Source: Clostridia bacterium (GTDB lineage: Bacteria > Bacillota > Clostridia > Christensenellales > Aristaeellaceae). Taken from it: a stretch of 64,000 bases of DNA. The DNA lies in the NCBI GenBank assembly GCA_017428385.1, contig JAFRQX010000013.1, positions 62,001 to 126,000 of the forward strand, written 5' to 3'. Of the stretch, positions 16,929-25,757 are shown piece after piece (within the stretch, counting starts at the first letter, position 1; the number at the start of each line of letters is the position of its first letter). Position numbers and translations under genes: made by a program. A model generated the notes under the pieces. That model was given only the letters and a program-made list of their open reading frames with translations, searched no databases and was not told the origin of the DNA.

Positions 16929-17948
16929 TCAGATTGTGATCTCTCCGCGCAGGCTCTGCTCCATTCTGGAGCGGATTTCCTTCTCCTCCAGCCCGCAGCT
17001 GAACAAATAGTACAGCTTGGCAACGGCAGCCTCCGTGGTGATGTCATACCCGCTGACCGCGCCTGCGTTCCGCAGTGCCTCCGAGGTCTCGTACGCACCC
17101 AGTGCGACGGTGCCGTGCGGGCACTGGGAGCAGACGATAATAATAGTTCCGTTTTCACTGGCCTTGCGGATAATCGGCAGCAGCGCGTCCGCGGATCCGG
17201 GAATGTTGCCGGCGCCGAAGGTTTCGATTACGATTCCCTTCAGCCGCTCTGTCATAATCGAATCAAACAGTTCAAACTGAATTCCGGGGAAAACCTTGAT
17301 AACCCCGATGGGAACGCTCTTCAGGGTCTGCAGGGAAAATGTCTCTTTGCAGGCCGGAAGCAGTGCGGGGAAATTGTACCGGATCTCAATTCCCACCTCC
17401 GCCAGCGGCTGGAAGTTTGGGGATTCAAAGGCGATCAGGTCATCCGCGGAATACTTGATGGACCGGTTCCCGCGCAGCAGCTTCCCGCCGAAATACAGGC
17501 ACACCTCATGCACCCGGTCATCTGCCGCCACCTGCATGGCGGTAATCAGGTTGTCCCGGGCGTCGTTCCGGATCTCGCACAGCGGAATCTGGGATCCGGT
17601 TAGGATCACCGGTTTGCTGTTGTTCCGCAGGGTAAAAGAGAGGGCCGAAGCCGTATAGGCCATGGTATCTGTTCCGTGAAGGATCACAAATCCGTCAAAC
17701 CGGTCATAGTTGCCGGCAATCATGGTGCCGATGGTGTTCCATTCCCTTACGGTAATGTTGGAGGAATCCAGCAGCGGATCCATGTCCACAACTTCCCAGT
17801 CTGGCATGCCCTCTGCCTTAAGCTCCGGAATGGCGTCCAGCAGCTGATGGAACTTCTCCTTCTGCGGGGCATAGCCGTGGCGGGTCTTCATCATGCCGAT
17901 GGTTCCGCCGGTATAGATAATCAGTATTCTTTTCCGTTCCTGTTTCAT
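16929..17948 (-). CDS. ansA: L-asparaginase, cytoplasmic type I
   Basis: 339 residues from the ATG at 17948, which follows GGAGG. Both catalytic threonine motifs are present: IIYTGGTIGMM near the N terminus and LHGTDTMAYTASALSF about 95 residues later; the substrate-side motif GSQIPLCEIRNDARDN is also seen. No signal peptide, so it hydrolyses asparagine to aspartate and ammonia inside the cell. It has its own terminator and upstream gap. It could also act on related amides. Confidence 0.93.
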   Translation of the reverse strand: MKQERKRILIIYTGGTIGMMKTRHGYAPQKEKFHQLLDAIPELKAEGMPDWEVVDMDPLLDSSNITVREWNTIGTMIAGNYDRFDGFVILHGTDTMAYTASALSFTLRNNSKPVILTGSQIPLCEIRNDARDNLITAMQVAADDRVHEVCLYFGGKLLRGNRSIKYSADDLIAFESPNFQPLAEVGIEIRYNFPALLPACKETFSLQTLKSVPIGVIKVFPGIQFELFDSIMTERLKGIVIETFGAGNIPGSADALLPIIRKASENGTIIIVCSQCPHGTVALGAYETSEALRNAGAVSGYDITTEAAVAKLYYLFSCGLEEKEIRSRMEQSLRGEITI

Positions 17949-18021
17949 GCGTTCCTCCGGGCAGTGTTTGTTCATTCAAACCGGATTATTATCCCAGATC
18001 CCTGCTCATCTGGCAAGCATC

Positions 18022-18050
18022 AAAAAAGAGTTCCTGATATTCAGGAACTC
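18022..18050 (-). terminator. Terminator of the MscS gene
   Basis: Perfect 10-bp stem GAGTTCCTGA/TCAGGAACTC (18028-18050), then six T on the minus strand. Confidence 0.93.
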
Positions 18051-18064
18051 CGTTTTCAGTTCGG

Positions 18065-18871
18065 TCAGGATTTAACATGCACATCCATTTGGGGGAACGG
18101 AATGGAGATGCCGGCGGCGTCCAGCGCCCGCTTTCCTTTATCCAGCAGCCGGAAGTTCACCGGCCAGTAATCAGCGGTTTTGACCCAGACCCGGACTGCA
18201 AAATCCAGGCTGCTGTCCGCGCACTTGGAAAGGACAATCTGCGGAGCCGGATCCTTCAGAACGGCTGACTCCTGGCCCACCAGGTCATTCAGCACCCGGT
18301 ACACCTGGTCCATATCGCTGCCATAGTCAACAGAGAAAGTCAGATCCAGCCGTCTCGTTCCCTCCCGGGAGAAATTGACAATGGTCGTATTGGTCAGAGC
18401 ACCGTTGGGCAGGCAGAGCTGCTTGTTGTCCACGGTAATCAGCTCCGTATAGTAAGCGCCCACGGTTTTAACAGTGCCTTCGCTGTCGCCGATCTTTACG
18501 TATTCCCCCGCCCGGATCGGTCGCAGAATCAGGAGAATCAGTCCGCCGAGCAGGTTTCCTACTGCGCCCTGCAGCGCAAGGCCGATGGCCACGCCTCCGG
18601 AAGCCAGCAGCGTCAGAACGGAGGTCATGGGAATACCTATAATATTCACGGCGGTCAGGACCACGATCGCGGAAAGGGTGATCTTGACCAGGTTCTGCAG
18701 GAAACCCCGCAGCGTCGGTTCAATCGCGTGGAATTTCTTGTTGTGCTTGAGAATATTGCCGATCCAATGAACCAGCAGGAATCCTATCACAAGCACCGCG
18801 ATACCGCCGAGAAGCTTCAGTCCTGCATCCTTGAGCCAATTCATGATACTGTTGCTGCTTTCCGTAACCAT
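18065..18871 (-). CDS. Small-conductance mechanosensitive channel, MscS family
   Basis: 268 residues: two to three N-terminal membrane helices (about 12-110), the pore helix rich in Gly and Ala (LLASGGVAIGLALQGAVGNLLGG, cut here to ASGGVAIGLALQGAVGNLL), then the beta domain (GEYVKIGDSEGTVKTVGAYYTELIT, in short VKIGDSEGTV) and an alpha/beta end. It opens under membrane tension and releases solutes when osmotic pressure drops. The length is close to E. coli MscS. It is monocistronic. Confidence 0.93.
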   Translation of the reverse strand: MVTESSNSIMNWLKDAGLKLLGGIAVLVIGFLLVHWIGNILKHNKKFHAIEPTLRGFLQNLVKITLSAIVVLTAVNIIGIPMTSVLTLLASGGVAIGLALQGAVGNLLGGLILLILRPIRAGEYVKIGDSEGTVKTVGAYYTELITVDNKQLCLPNGALTNTTIVNFSREGTRRLDLTFSVDYGSDMDQVYRVLNDLVGQESAVLKDPAPQIVLSKCADSSLDFAVRVWVKTADYWPVNFRLLDKGKRALDAAGISIPFPQMDVHVKS

Positions 18872-18973
18872 GCTCCTGTTCCTTTCTGCTCTTATGCAAT
18901 TTTATTCCAGTCCTGAGACGGGTTCATTATAGCATCGGCATATTCGGAACCGCAATCTTTTTTCATCGCCCAG

Positions 18974-19078
18974 TCAGGTCTTCCAAGTCCTCATAATATG
19001 GGTGAACTCTCTTCTCATCACACTGAATTTTGGCCACATGAAAAACACCTTATTTCCGAACCAGAATATTCTTGCCAT
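18974..19078 (-). CDS. 34-residue ORF behind a palindrome-controlled promoter
   Basis: A short frame, MARIFWFGNKVFF...RTWKT, with a strong AGGAGGG site 7 bases upstream. It is led by a promoter whose spacer holds a perfect palindrome (19136-19155). The end (SVMRREFTHIMRTWKT) resembles the beginning of ABC-2-type permeases, so it may be the stub of a lost transporter gene rather than a working peptide. It lies at the edge of the AT-rich island. No other evidence for function. Confidence 0.45.
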   Translation of the reverse strand: MARIFWFGNKVFFMWPKFSVMRREFTHIMRTWKT

Positions 19079-19129
19079 AAGTAACCCTCCTTCTGATCTT
19101 TCGAGTCGTATTTCTCTTCCCGATTCAGG

Positions 19130-19160
19130 TTATATCATTGCACTTAAGTGCAATGTCAAC
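19130..19160 (-). promoter_or_regulatory. Promoter with a perfect 20-bp palindrome in its spacer
   Basis: On the minus strand TTGACA (19155-19160 region) is followed, after about 17 bases, by GATATA/TATAAC. CATTGCACTTAAGTGCAATG, a perfect palindrome at 19136-19155, fills the spacer, the classical position for a repressor. It drives the 34-residue ORF. The cognate regulator is not adjacent. Confidence 0.65.
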
Positions 19161-19197
19161 ACCCTTTTAGAATCTTTTTGTCGTTTACTATGCAGAC

Positions 19198-19233
19198 AAA
19201 AAGGTTTCAGCTTTTACTCGCTGAAACCTTTTT
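19198..19233. terminator. Bidirectional terminator at the island's edge
   Basis: Perfect 13-bp stem (arms 19198-19210 and 19221-19233) with runs of A and T at either end. It separates the AT-rich gene at 19444-23130 from the small ORF. Confidence 0.85.
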
Positions 19234-19443
19234 GTTTGATGTTTAAGAAAAGATCTCCCTGTGGAAAGCTTTTTGTTTTCCACTATTATTTCGTCTGACT
19301 GTAATAACTGAATTGAATAGTCAATTCGATTATCAGTTCAAAGCATATTTCCCCTCTCCTAGAATCAGCCCTACATATTCTGTTTTGCCATTCATAAACA
19401 GTTTCCCCTGTATGTCGTAACTCTTTCATAATCGACAGATTTT

Positions 19444-22400
19444 TTAGATTGCTTTTATTATTTCTTCGTTAAGTGAAGAATAAAGCAATATTGTTTTTCC
19501 TTTTTTGTGATATGTATTGCTAATTATTTCTTCATCAACAATGTATGCCTCTTTAACTGTCCATTTCCCAGGTTTCAGATTAAACTCCTCTATTATGTCA
19601 TTTATGTGAGCAATTAACCAATTTACTCTTCGCTTGTGCTTTGTTGCAAAACAAATCTTGTCTCCATCTACAAACATCCGTTTATACTCTTGTTCCATTT
19701 CATATGGATTCTTGGCAAATGAAAAATCTTTAACTTCGAACGCAATAATACTATTATTCTCTGGTATTATACACATGGCATCTATATCACCCAAAGGCAT
19801 TTTGTTTTCATCTTCTAACCTTTTTTTATTTATTTTAGAGACTTTTCCTTTCACTATAAATTCCTTATATGACCTTATTTTGTTTATTACACTATCGTTA
19901 AATGCATTTCCACGTTCATTATTTATCTTCCCTATCACCTCCTTTAATTTCCGGTGTCGTGCCTTATATTTTCCATTTTCAATTAATTCAATACTATACA
20001 AAAACATGTGAAACAACTGTCTATTTCCCCATATTAAGGTGTTGTCATACATAACTATCGGTCTGCGTGTAAAAGACATTTCTCTATTAAATCTCCAGGG
20101 ATAAACATCTTCCTTTTGATATGGAGCTGGTGGAATCATATAATCTTCTCTTTTTGTCAGTGATATCATCGAAATGATCTTGCGTATTTTTTCTCGGGCC
20201 ATTTCTGTTTCGCAAGCCATCTGCTCTATTAGACTTTCATAGTCGATTTTTATAACATCTTCATTCATGTTCTCGCCAAAGAGGATAATAGAATCAATAC
20301 ACCTAAAAAACTCAACAAATGTAAAGCCATATTCATCATCAAATGCTTCATTCAATTGATCAATATACTTTGACAACATCCCTGATTTATAAAACTTTTC
20401 AATTGTTGGATTAGACTCATGCCTTAATCGTGTTTCCATGGCAGAAGAATTCAACGTTGTCAAATAATCAATCTCATCTCGCTGTATTCCAATCCTTCCA
20501 GATCCAAGTATACTAATCGGAGAACTAACTGCATGATAGAAAAAAAGATCATTCTTATATGCCCAATTAATTATCTCTGAACAAATAGTTAATAGTCGAG
20601 AATATTGTATTTCATCAATGGGCTGATTTCCAGACGGAGGGCACGCAGCAACATATTCCAACAAAAATTTCAAAGAAACAGACATCTCATTCAATTTACT
20701 ATTCTCTATGATATACTGTTTTTCTTTTTCTGGATAACAAGCAATATCATAGGTATACCTATGTCTTGAAACTAATACATTATACAACACCACTTCTAAA
20801 TCGTTGCATAATATCTCATATAATCCGTCTACTTTTACTTTTTTGACCTCATTCTGAAGCAACCTATATAGATAGCCAACAATATCATTTGCTACTTGTG
20901 TTCTATCCGAATCAGGAATAATCCCCGTAATCTTATATTTATTTTTTATATATTCACCAACAGTATCAAGTAGTTCATCTTGAAATTGGAAACTGAAATT
21001 TGGGACTTTCCCATAAATTGGCTTATAATATGGAAATTCTGAAATATTAAATGAGAAAAACTTCTTTTTGTAAATATTTTGGAACACTTCATCAACTAAT
21101 TGCATATTGATTGGCATAGTGCCAAATTGAGCCAATTCCTTAAGTAACGATATAATGATATCTTTTTCATGCTTATTTGTCTGACAATGAGTATACTGAT
21201 AAGCTTGAGGTGTCCATTCCATAAAAATGCACTTATCTTCACTTCTATAATGCAAATAAGAAGACAGGTCATCGATCTCATTTTGTAACTGTTTATACAA
21301 TATAATATCTCCACAAAGGACTATCCGTATACTATAAACTTTTTCATGAAGTTTTACAGAATCAATAACGCTGCGACATTCTGCCAGCCAAAAAGATAAT
21401 ACATCCATCAATGATCTTATTATATTGTATTCATCGATACTTTGTGGTATATCTGCCAGAATCCATATAATACCATTTACAATTGGAACTGCATATTTTA
21501 TTTGGCTACCCAATGAACATGGAGTATAAATCTTTCTCACTTTATCACTTAGTATCACATCTTCAAGATGAATCTCATCACTTGCATCGATTAATCTACG
21601 ATCCTCTTCGGTTGTTGCCCTAACAATATAGTCTAGCGAATCTCCTATGGCAAAATACACCATAGTCTCTTTCAAATTGAAATTATCATCCATATAAAAC
21701 GAATGATGATTAGAATCGTATATTTCAATAGCGTTTAGCTCACTAATAGTTGAGAACACTGTGTCTTTTATTATACTTTTAGCTTTAATATATTGAGGAA
21801 GATAGCATTCAACACCACGTTCATTCACTGCAATATAGTGCAATTCACAAGGATCTAATTGTAATACAGTTTTTTTTGCATGCACATTTTGAAACCTTAT
21901 CACTCTACCAAAAGAGCAAAAAGCATTTATATATCCGACACAGATAATTCCATTCTTTTTAAGCTGTTCTTCAACTTCATTAATATGTTCTTTGGGGGGT
22001 ATACTATCACAAATAATACTATATGTACTAAACATTGAATTATTATTATAGTTCTTTCCGTTATCACAATAAAAGCTTACCCATAAAACACTATTATACC
22101 CAACAGAAAATAAGCTCTCTCTATAACTATCAGATGAAAACAAACTTATCCCCAATAAATCTTCTTTAATTTTCTTATGTCCCAATTTATCTAGTGACAA
22201 TCTGCATTCTTTCCAATTATTCTCATTGTAAAGATTCAACAGAATATCTTTCTGCCCAAACCGATCAGCTTCCAGAACAATCTGATGTACAGCAAAAGGA
22301 ACAAGCAATGTTGGATTTAGAAGAATGCAGGTATTACTATGCGTTTTGATAAAAGGATGCTGATAAAACTTCTGATTGTCATCCTTTAGAACATCCTCGA

Positions 22401-23130
22401 GTATTGTTTCTTCAAAATCTGAAAACAAGCAATCAGAACAATTGATTTTCAATATACTTTGAAGATAATCTACATTGAATGTTAGCAAAGAAGAGAGTTC
22501 TTGTAATTTTATGTAATCTGGTATCTGAACATATTTCTTATCAGTTTTTCTTTGTGTATGGTATCCATAATTTAATGTTTCTATTATCTCATTTGAAATA
22601 AAAAGAGCGAAATGAATTATATGCATCGCTATTTGAAAAAAGGAAGCATTAAACTTGTTTTCATTAAACACTAAAACATCAATGACTCTTTGGATTATAT
22701 ATGCGGGAATATAATTGATACCAGAAAAAATCCAGTAGTTTCCATAGAATCTAACTCTTTCTATAAATAAAACTTCTGGGGGATCAATTGCCATCGCTAA
22801 TCCAGTTTTCTCTATTTGAGATATGATTTTCCTTAATTCTTTCGTTTTTATTTTTTTCTTTGACGTGTAAAAAGATAAAGGTTGTGAAATCAATGTAGCA
22901 ATTAAAGAATCAAAATATATACTCTTATTTTGATTTTCAATAATCATATTCATTGATGCCACTTTTGAAAGAAGGTCGCCAATGTCATATTTTTGTGCTT
23001 CAAGCAGTATGCTTTGAAGTGTTTTCTGCCCTGAAGCATTATTAATCTGTTCATAAAATAACGACTGAGTTGGGTTATGCATAAAACGTGCCATTTCTTC
23101 CTGTGAAGAAAAAAGTGGAGATTCTGTCAT
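19444..23130 (-). CDS. Very large protein of unknown family with a C-terminal PD-(D/E)XK nuclease-like motif
   Basis: 1228 residues in an AT-rich stretch unlike its neighbours, rich in Ile, Asn and Lys. I do not recognise the first ~1000 residues: no signal peptide, no Walker motifs and no helicase motifs seen. Near the C terminus, ERGNAFNDSVINKI (helix with Glu, near 1080) is followed by GDIDAMCII (Asp1117) and IIAFEVKDF (Glu1132, Lys1134), then a helix ending in KHKRRVNWLIAH. This D-xn-ExK order is that of restriction-endonuclease-fold nucleases. GAGGT precedes the ATG at 23130. The gene stands alone between terminators, as single-gene defence systems often do. A defence role is inference; it might also be a transposon- or phage-related nuclease. 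Confidence 0.85.
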   Translation of the reverse strand: MTESPLFSSQEEMARFMHNPTQSLFYEQINNASGQKTLQSILLEAQKYDIGDLLSKVASMNMIIENQNKSIYFDSLIATLISQPLSFYTSKKKIKTKELRKIISQIEKTGLAMAIDPPEVLFIERVRFYGNYWIFSGINYIPAYIIQRVIDVLVFNENKFNASFFQIAMHIIHFALFISNEIIETLNYGYHTQRKTDKKYVQIPDYIKLQELSSLLTFNVDYLQSILKINCSDCLFSDFEETILEDVLKDDNQKFYQHPFIKTHSNTCILLNPTLLVPFAVHQIVLEADRFGQKDILLNLYNENNWKECRLSLDKLGHKKIKEDLLGISLFSSDSYRESLFSVGYNSVLWVSFYCDNGKNYNNNSMFSTYSIICDSIPPKEHINEVEEQLKKNGIICVGYINAFCSFGRVIRFQNVHAKKTVLQLDPCELHYIAVNERGVECYLPQYIKAKSIIKDTVFSTISELNAIEIYDSNHHSFYMDDNFNLKETMVYFAIGDSLDYIVRATTEEDRRLIDASDEIHLEDVILSDKVRKIYTPCSLGSQIKYAVPIVNGIIWILADIPQSIDEYNIIRSLMDVLSFWLAECRSVIDSVKLHEKVYSIRIVLCGDIILYKQLQNEIDDLSSYLHYRSEDKCIFMEWTPQAYQYTHCQTNKHEKDIIISLLKELAQFGTMPINMQLVDEVFQNIYKKKFFSFNISEFPYYKPIYGKVPNFSFQFQDELLDTVGEYIKNKYKITGIIPDSDRTQVANDIVGYLYRLLQNEVKKVKVDGLYEILCNDLEVVLYNVLVSRHRYTYDIACYPEKEKQYIIENSKLNEMSVSLKFLLEYVAACPPSGNQPIDEIQYSRLLTICSEIINWAYKNDLFFYHAVSSPISILGSGRIGIQRDEIDYLTTLNSSAMETRLRHESNPTIEKFYKSGMLSKYIDQLNEAFDDEYGFTFVEFFRCIDSIILFGENMNEDVIKIDYESLIEQMACETEMAREKIRKIISMISLTKREDYMIPPAPYQKEDVYPWRFNREMSFTRRPIVMYDNTLIWGNRQLFHMFLYSIELIENGKYKARHRKLKEVIGKINNERGNAFNDSVINKIRSYKEFIVKGKVSKINKKRLEDENKMPLGDIDAMCIIPENNSIIAFEVKDFSFAKNPYEMEQEYKRMFVDGDKICFATKHKRRVNWLIAHINDIIEEFNLKPGKWTVKEAYIVDEEIISNTYHKKGKTILLYSSLNEEIIKAI

Positions 23131-23533
23131 AATTACCTCATATTACATTCGAAATCTTATAAAAACATCCAATGTTGCCGAAAAAGATATTCATTCACTT
23201 TTCATTTCGACGTCTGTATTTTCACGTAATAACATGGCACCATTTTTGATCTATATTAGTATCATATCATCAGAGTTCTGCACGAAAGCAGGAATACCTT
23301 ATTTTTTAAATGTATCCTCTATATAAGTAATAATAACCTGTTTCGTCTAGTATTGACAAGTTAAATAACATATCTATATGCGGATATTTTTATATCATAA
23401 CTAACACATGTATAAACAAATAAAAAAGTCCTTGATTCAACAAGAACTTTTGCGTTCAAAAAGGTTTTGAAATTATTAACAAGCAATTCCATCCTGTCTC
23501 ATTCCTCGCACTAAGACGATTCCGTGTAACTTC
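23131..23533. other. AT-rich gap upstream of the large island gene
   Basis: About 400 bp without a convincing frame. It should hold the promoter of the 1228-residue gene, but no clear -35/-10 pair stands out. Its lower end has a hairpin (23425-23450) that ends the GNAT gene. Confidence 0.5.
23422..23450 (-). terminator. Terminator of the nudC-GNAT unit
   Basis: Ten-bp stem with one mismatch (23425-23434 and 23441-23450), followed by TTTTTT on the minus strand. Confidence 0.7.
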
Positions 23534-24016
23534 TCATAGAATTATCTCATAGTATAGATAATCCCCGGTATATGCGCTTTCCGTCTCATTGGGCTTCCTG
23601 TCATATAGAACGAAGCCAACTGACTCATAATTCCTCGGAGCGATCAGGTTACTGTTGGTACACACAATGATCCGCTTCAGTCCCTCATACGCCCGGATCC
23701 TGCGCAAGGCCTCTTCCAGCTGCAGATGTCCGTATCCCCTGCGCTTGTATTGTTCCCGGATACCGTTATGGCCGATCTCGACGTAATCCGGTCTGTGCCG
23801 CGGATCCCACGTCACAAACCCGATCGGTTCTCCGTCCAGGCAGGTGACCAGGCTGTATTTGTCGGCAATCTCCGGATTATCATAGAAGAAGTCATCCGTC
23901 TCCTTCCAGTTCTCCTCCCAGATCTGCCGGTTTCTTTTATCGTAGGAATAGGCGTCCGCAAGGATATCATAGAGCGTGCCCCGCGGGAAATCGGTAAATT
24001 TCTTAAACTCAATCAT
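23534..24016 (-). CDS. GNAT-family N-acetyltransferase
   Basis: 160 residues. The acetyl-CoA loop is seen as REQYKRRGYGHLQLEEALRRI (core: KRRGYGHLQ), preceded by PDYVEIGHNGI and followed by IIVCTNSNLIAPRNYESVGF, the usual order of GNAT motifs A and B. It transfers an acetyl group from acetyl-CoA to an unknown amine. It starts 5 bp after nudC and is probably co-transcribed. GC-rich again, so it lies outside the AT-rich island. Confidence 0.88.
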   Translation of the reverse strand: MIEFKKFTDFPRGTLYDILADAYSYDKRNRQIWEENWKETDDFFYDNPEIADKYSLVTCLDGEPIGFVTWDPRHRPDYVEIGHNGIREQYKRRGYGHLQLEEALRRIRAYEGLKRIIVCTNSNLIAPRNYESVGFVLYDRKPNETESAYTGDYLYYEIIL

Positions 24017-24021
24017 TTGCC

Positions 24022-24843
24022 TTATACCTTTTTCCCTTCTTTAAACATCCTCATCATCTCATTGGTGAGGCTCAGGTTATTCGGCTGCAGGACGATGTCT
24101 TCCCGCCGTACCCATTCAGCATATTTCAGTTCATTCGGATCCATCCGGATCACGGACTCCTCGTCCGCGTCACAGTAAAAGCCCACCAGCAGGTCCTGCG
24201 CCATTCCCCAGGGCTGGGACTTGTAATACCGGATGTTATGCACCCTGACGCCGGTTTCTTCCATAACCTCCCGATGCACGGTCTGCTCCAGCGTCTCGCC
24301 GATTTCCGTAAAACCGGCAACCAGCGCGTTGTGCGCATAGCCTTTCCGGTACCGGGTGATCAGCAGGCTGTCACCTTTGATGACGCCGACAATGACAGCC
24401 GGATTGATCCTTGGATAAACCACATGCCCGCAAATGCTGCATTGCAGGGCCCGTTCCGCGGAATGGCATCTGTTTTCCCCGCCGCACCGTCCGCACCGGC
24501 GGTTGTCGGCATACCACCGCCACAGGTGATATGCGGTAAATGCGGCAAAAAGCTCTTTGCCGCTGCCGGCATCCCGCAGCTCCCGCACTGTCCTGAATTC
24601 AAACCCCGGAAGCGCTGTCCCGGCGGGTGTCAGCGCGCAGAAATACCTGTCCCCATCCACCGAAAACAGATAAACTGTACCGTCTGCCGGAACCTCTTTC
24701 CCAGTGGTAAAACGAATCTTTCCGTCTCCTGTTCTGACAAGTATTCTTCCGTCCACGTCAAAAAGCAGGACGAAATCTTTTTCCTCAGGGATTCCCGGCC
24801 TGAATGCGTTATCCAGCCTGGATGGTTCAATATCCTGGATCAT
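24022..24843 (-). CDS. nudC: NADH pyrophosphatase / NAD-cap hydrolase NudC-like
   Basis: 273 residues. A four-cysteine zinc ribbon (CGRCGG ... CSICG) lies mid-protein. The Nudix box begins GFTEIGETLEQ and ends REVMEETGVRV, matching GX5EX7REUXEEXGU. The NudC hallmark SQPW follows about 13 residues later, though the usual PFP after it reads GMAQ here. NudC splits NAD(H) into NMN(H) and AMP and removes NAD caps from RNA. The altered SQPW follow-up leaves some doubt about substrate. It is co-directional with, and 5 bp from, the GNAT gene. Confidence 0.88.
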   Translation of the reverse strand: MIQDIEPSRLDNAFRPGIPEEKDFVLLFDVDGRILVRTGDGKIRFTTGKEVPADGTVYLFSVDGDRYFCALTPAGTALPGFEFRTVRELRDAGSGKELFAAFTAYHLWRWYADNRRCGRCGGENRCHSAERALQCSICGHVVYPRINPAVIVGVIKGDSLLITRYRKGYAHNALVAGFTEIGETLEQTVHREVMEETGVRVHNIRYYKSQPWGMAQDLLVGFYCDADEESVIRMDPNELKYAEWVRREDIVLQPNNLSLTNEMMRMFKEGKKV

Positions 24844-24973
24844 ATTTCTGATTCTCCATACACAGTCTTGTTTTCCAGGTTATCATAGCTGAAAACTGCT
24901 TTACGATCAATAACGTGATAACGGAACAGCAGACGACTTTCCGGTTCTTTTTTCGCGTTGAACGGCTGAAATC

Positions 24974-24999
24974 AAAAAGACTCCTGTTTTCCAGGAGTC
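24974..24999 (-). terminator. Terminator of the flavodoxin-like gene
   Basis: Eight-bp stem GACTCCTG/CAGGAGTC (24979-24999), then five T on the minus strand. Confidence 0.88.
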
Positions 25000-25020
25000 C
25001 GTTTTATGAAATGCAATGCC

Positions 25021-25704
25021 TTATGCGTTTCCGTTCACAATATTGATATACATCTCCTTCGGGATCATCGGAGTTTCCAGCCTGGCGATTGTCTCCGCTG
25101 AAAGCTTCAGGCTGGCGGCATATTCCTCCCCTGCCTTTTCAAAGCTGGCCAGCAGCGGATCCGCCAGCGGCGCGGCTTCCGGGACGTTCAGCATGGGAGT
25201 TTCCGGAACACAAACCATTTCCAGGTTGCCGAAGCACTGCCTGCACTGCATCTTCAGTCCGTCAAAATTTCCTTCCCAGTCCGGGAATCCGCATCCGCAG
25301 AGAACCACCGTATGTATCCTGGAAAAATCGACCAGGGCTTCATGCCGTACCCTTCCGTTCTCCTCCTGGCGCATATCCATTTTGACCAGCGGGATTGTCC
25401 GGTCCAGGAACGCCTTCAGGTGGGACGGCATGCCGTAGCAATACAGCGGAAAGTTCCAGATGATGATGTCGGCACTCCGGTATTCGTCCAGGAGGGCATT
25501 CTGGTCATCCTCAATCACGCAGTGACCGTCCAGCTTCTGCCAGCAGCCGAAGCATCCCCTGCAGGGGGCGATCTTTTTGTCAATCACGTTGACGATCTGA
25601 ACCTCGTGTTCCTGGTTTTTATTCAGCCCCCGCAGGAAGGCTTCCGCCATCCGGAAGGTATCGCTTTTCTTCTTGGGGCTCCCGTTCAGTACAAGTACTT
25701 TCAT
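25021..25704 (-). CDS. Flavodoxin-like NAD(P)H-dependent oxidoreductase
   Basis: 227 residues. Begins with the FMN phosphate loop VLVLNGSPKKKSDTF and has CRGCFGCWQKLDGHC at about residues 48-62, the cysteine pattern common in iron-sulfur flavoproteins and related reductases. IIIWNFPLYCYGMPSHLKAFLDR (core: FPLYCYGMPSHLK) is the family's second flavin contact. It probably moves electrons from NAD(P)H or ferredoxin to an unknown acceptor. It stands alone with its own terminator. Confidence 0.85.
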   Translation of the reverse strand: MKVLVLNGSPKKKSDTFRMAEAFLRGLNKNQEHEVQIVNVIDKKIAPCRGCFGCWQKLDGHCVIEDDQNALLDEYRSADIIIWNFPLYCYGMPSHLKAFLDRTIPLVKMDMRQEENGRVRHEALVDFSRIHTVVLCGCGFPDWEGNFDGLKMQCRQCFGNLEMVCVPETPMLNVPEAAPLADPLLASFEKAGEEYAASLKLSAETIARLETPMIPKEMYINIVNGNA

Positions 25705-25757
25705 AACATACGCTCCTCTTCTCAGTGTAATGGATCTGTTTAGCTCCCGGATCCAGG

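Noticed and set aside
19197..23467. CAAAAAGGTTT at 19197-19207 and 23457-23467 as target-site or att repeats of the AT-rich island
   Set aside because: Only 11 low-complexity bases match, and both lie in or near terminators, where such A/T runs are expected. No recombinase is nearby.
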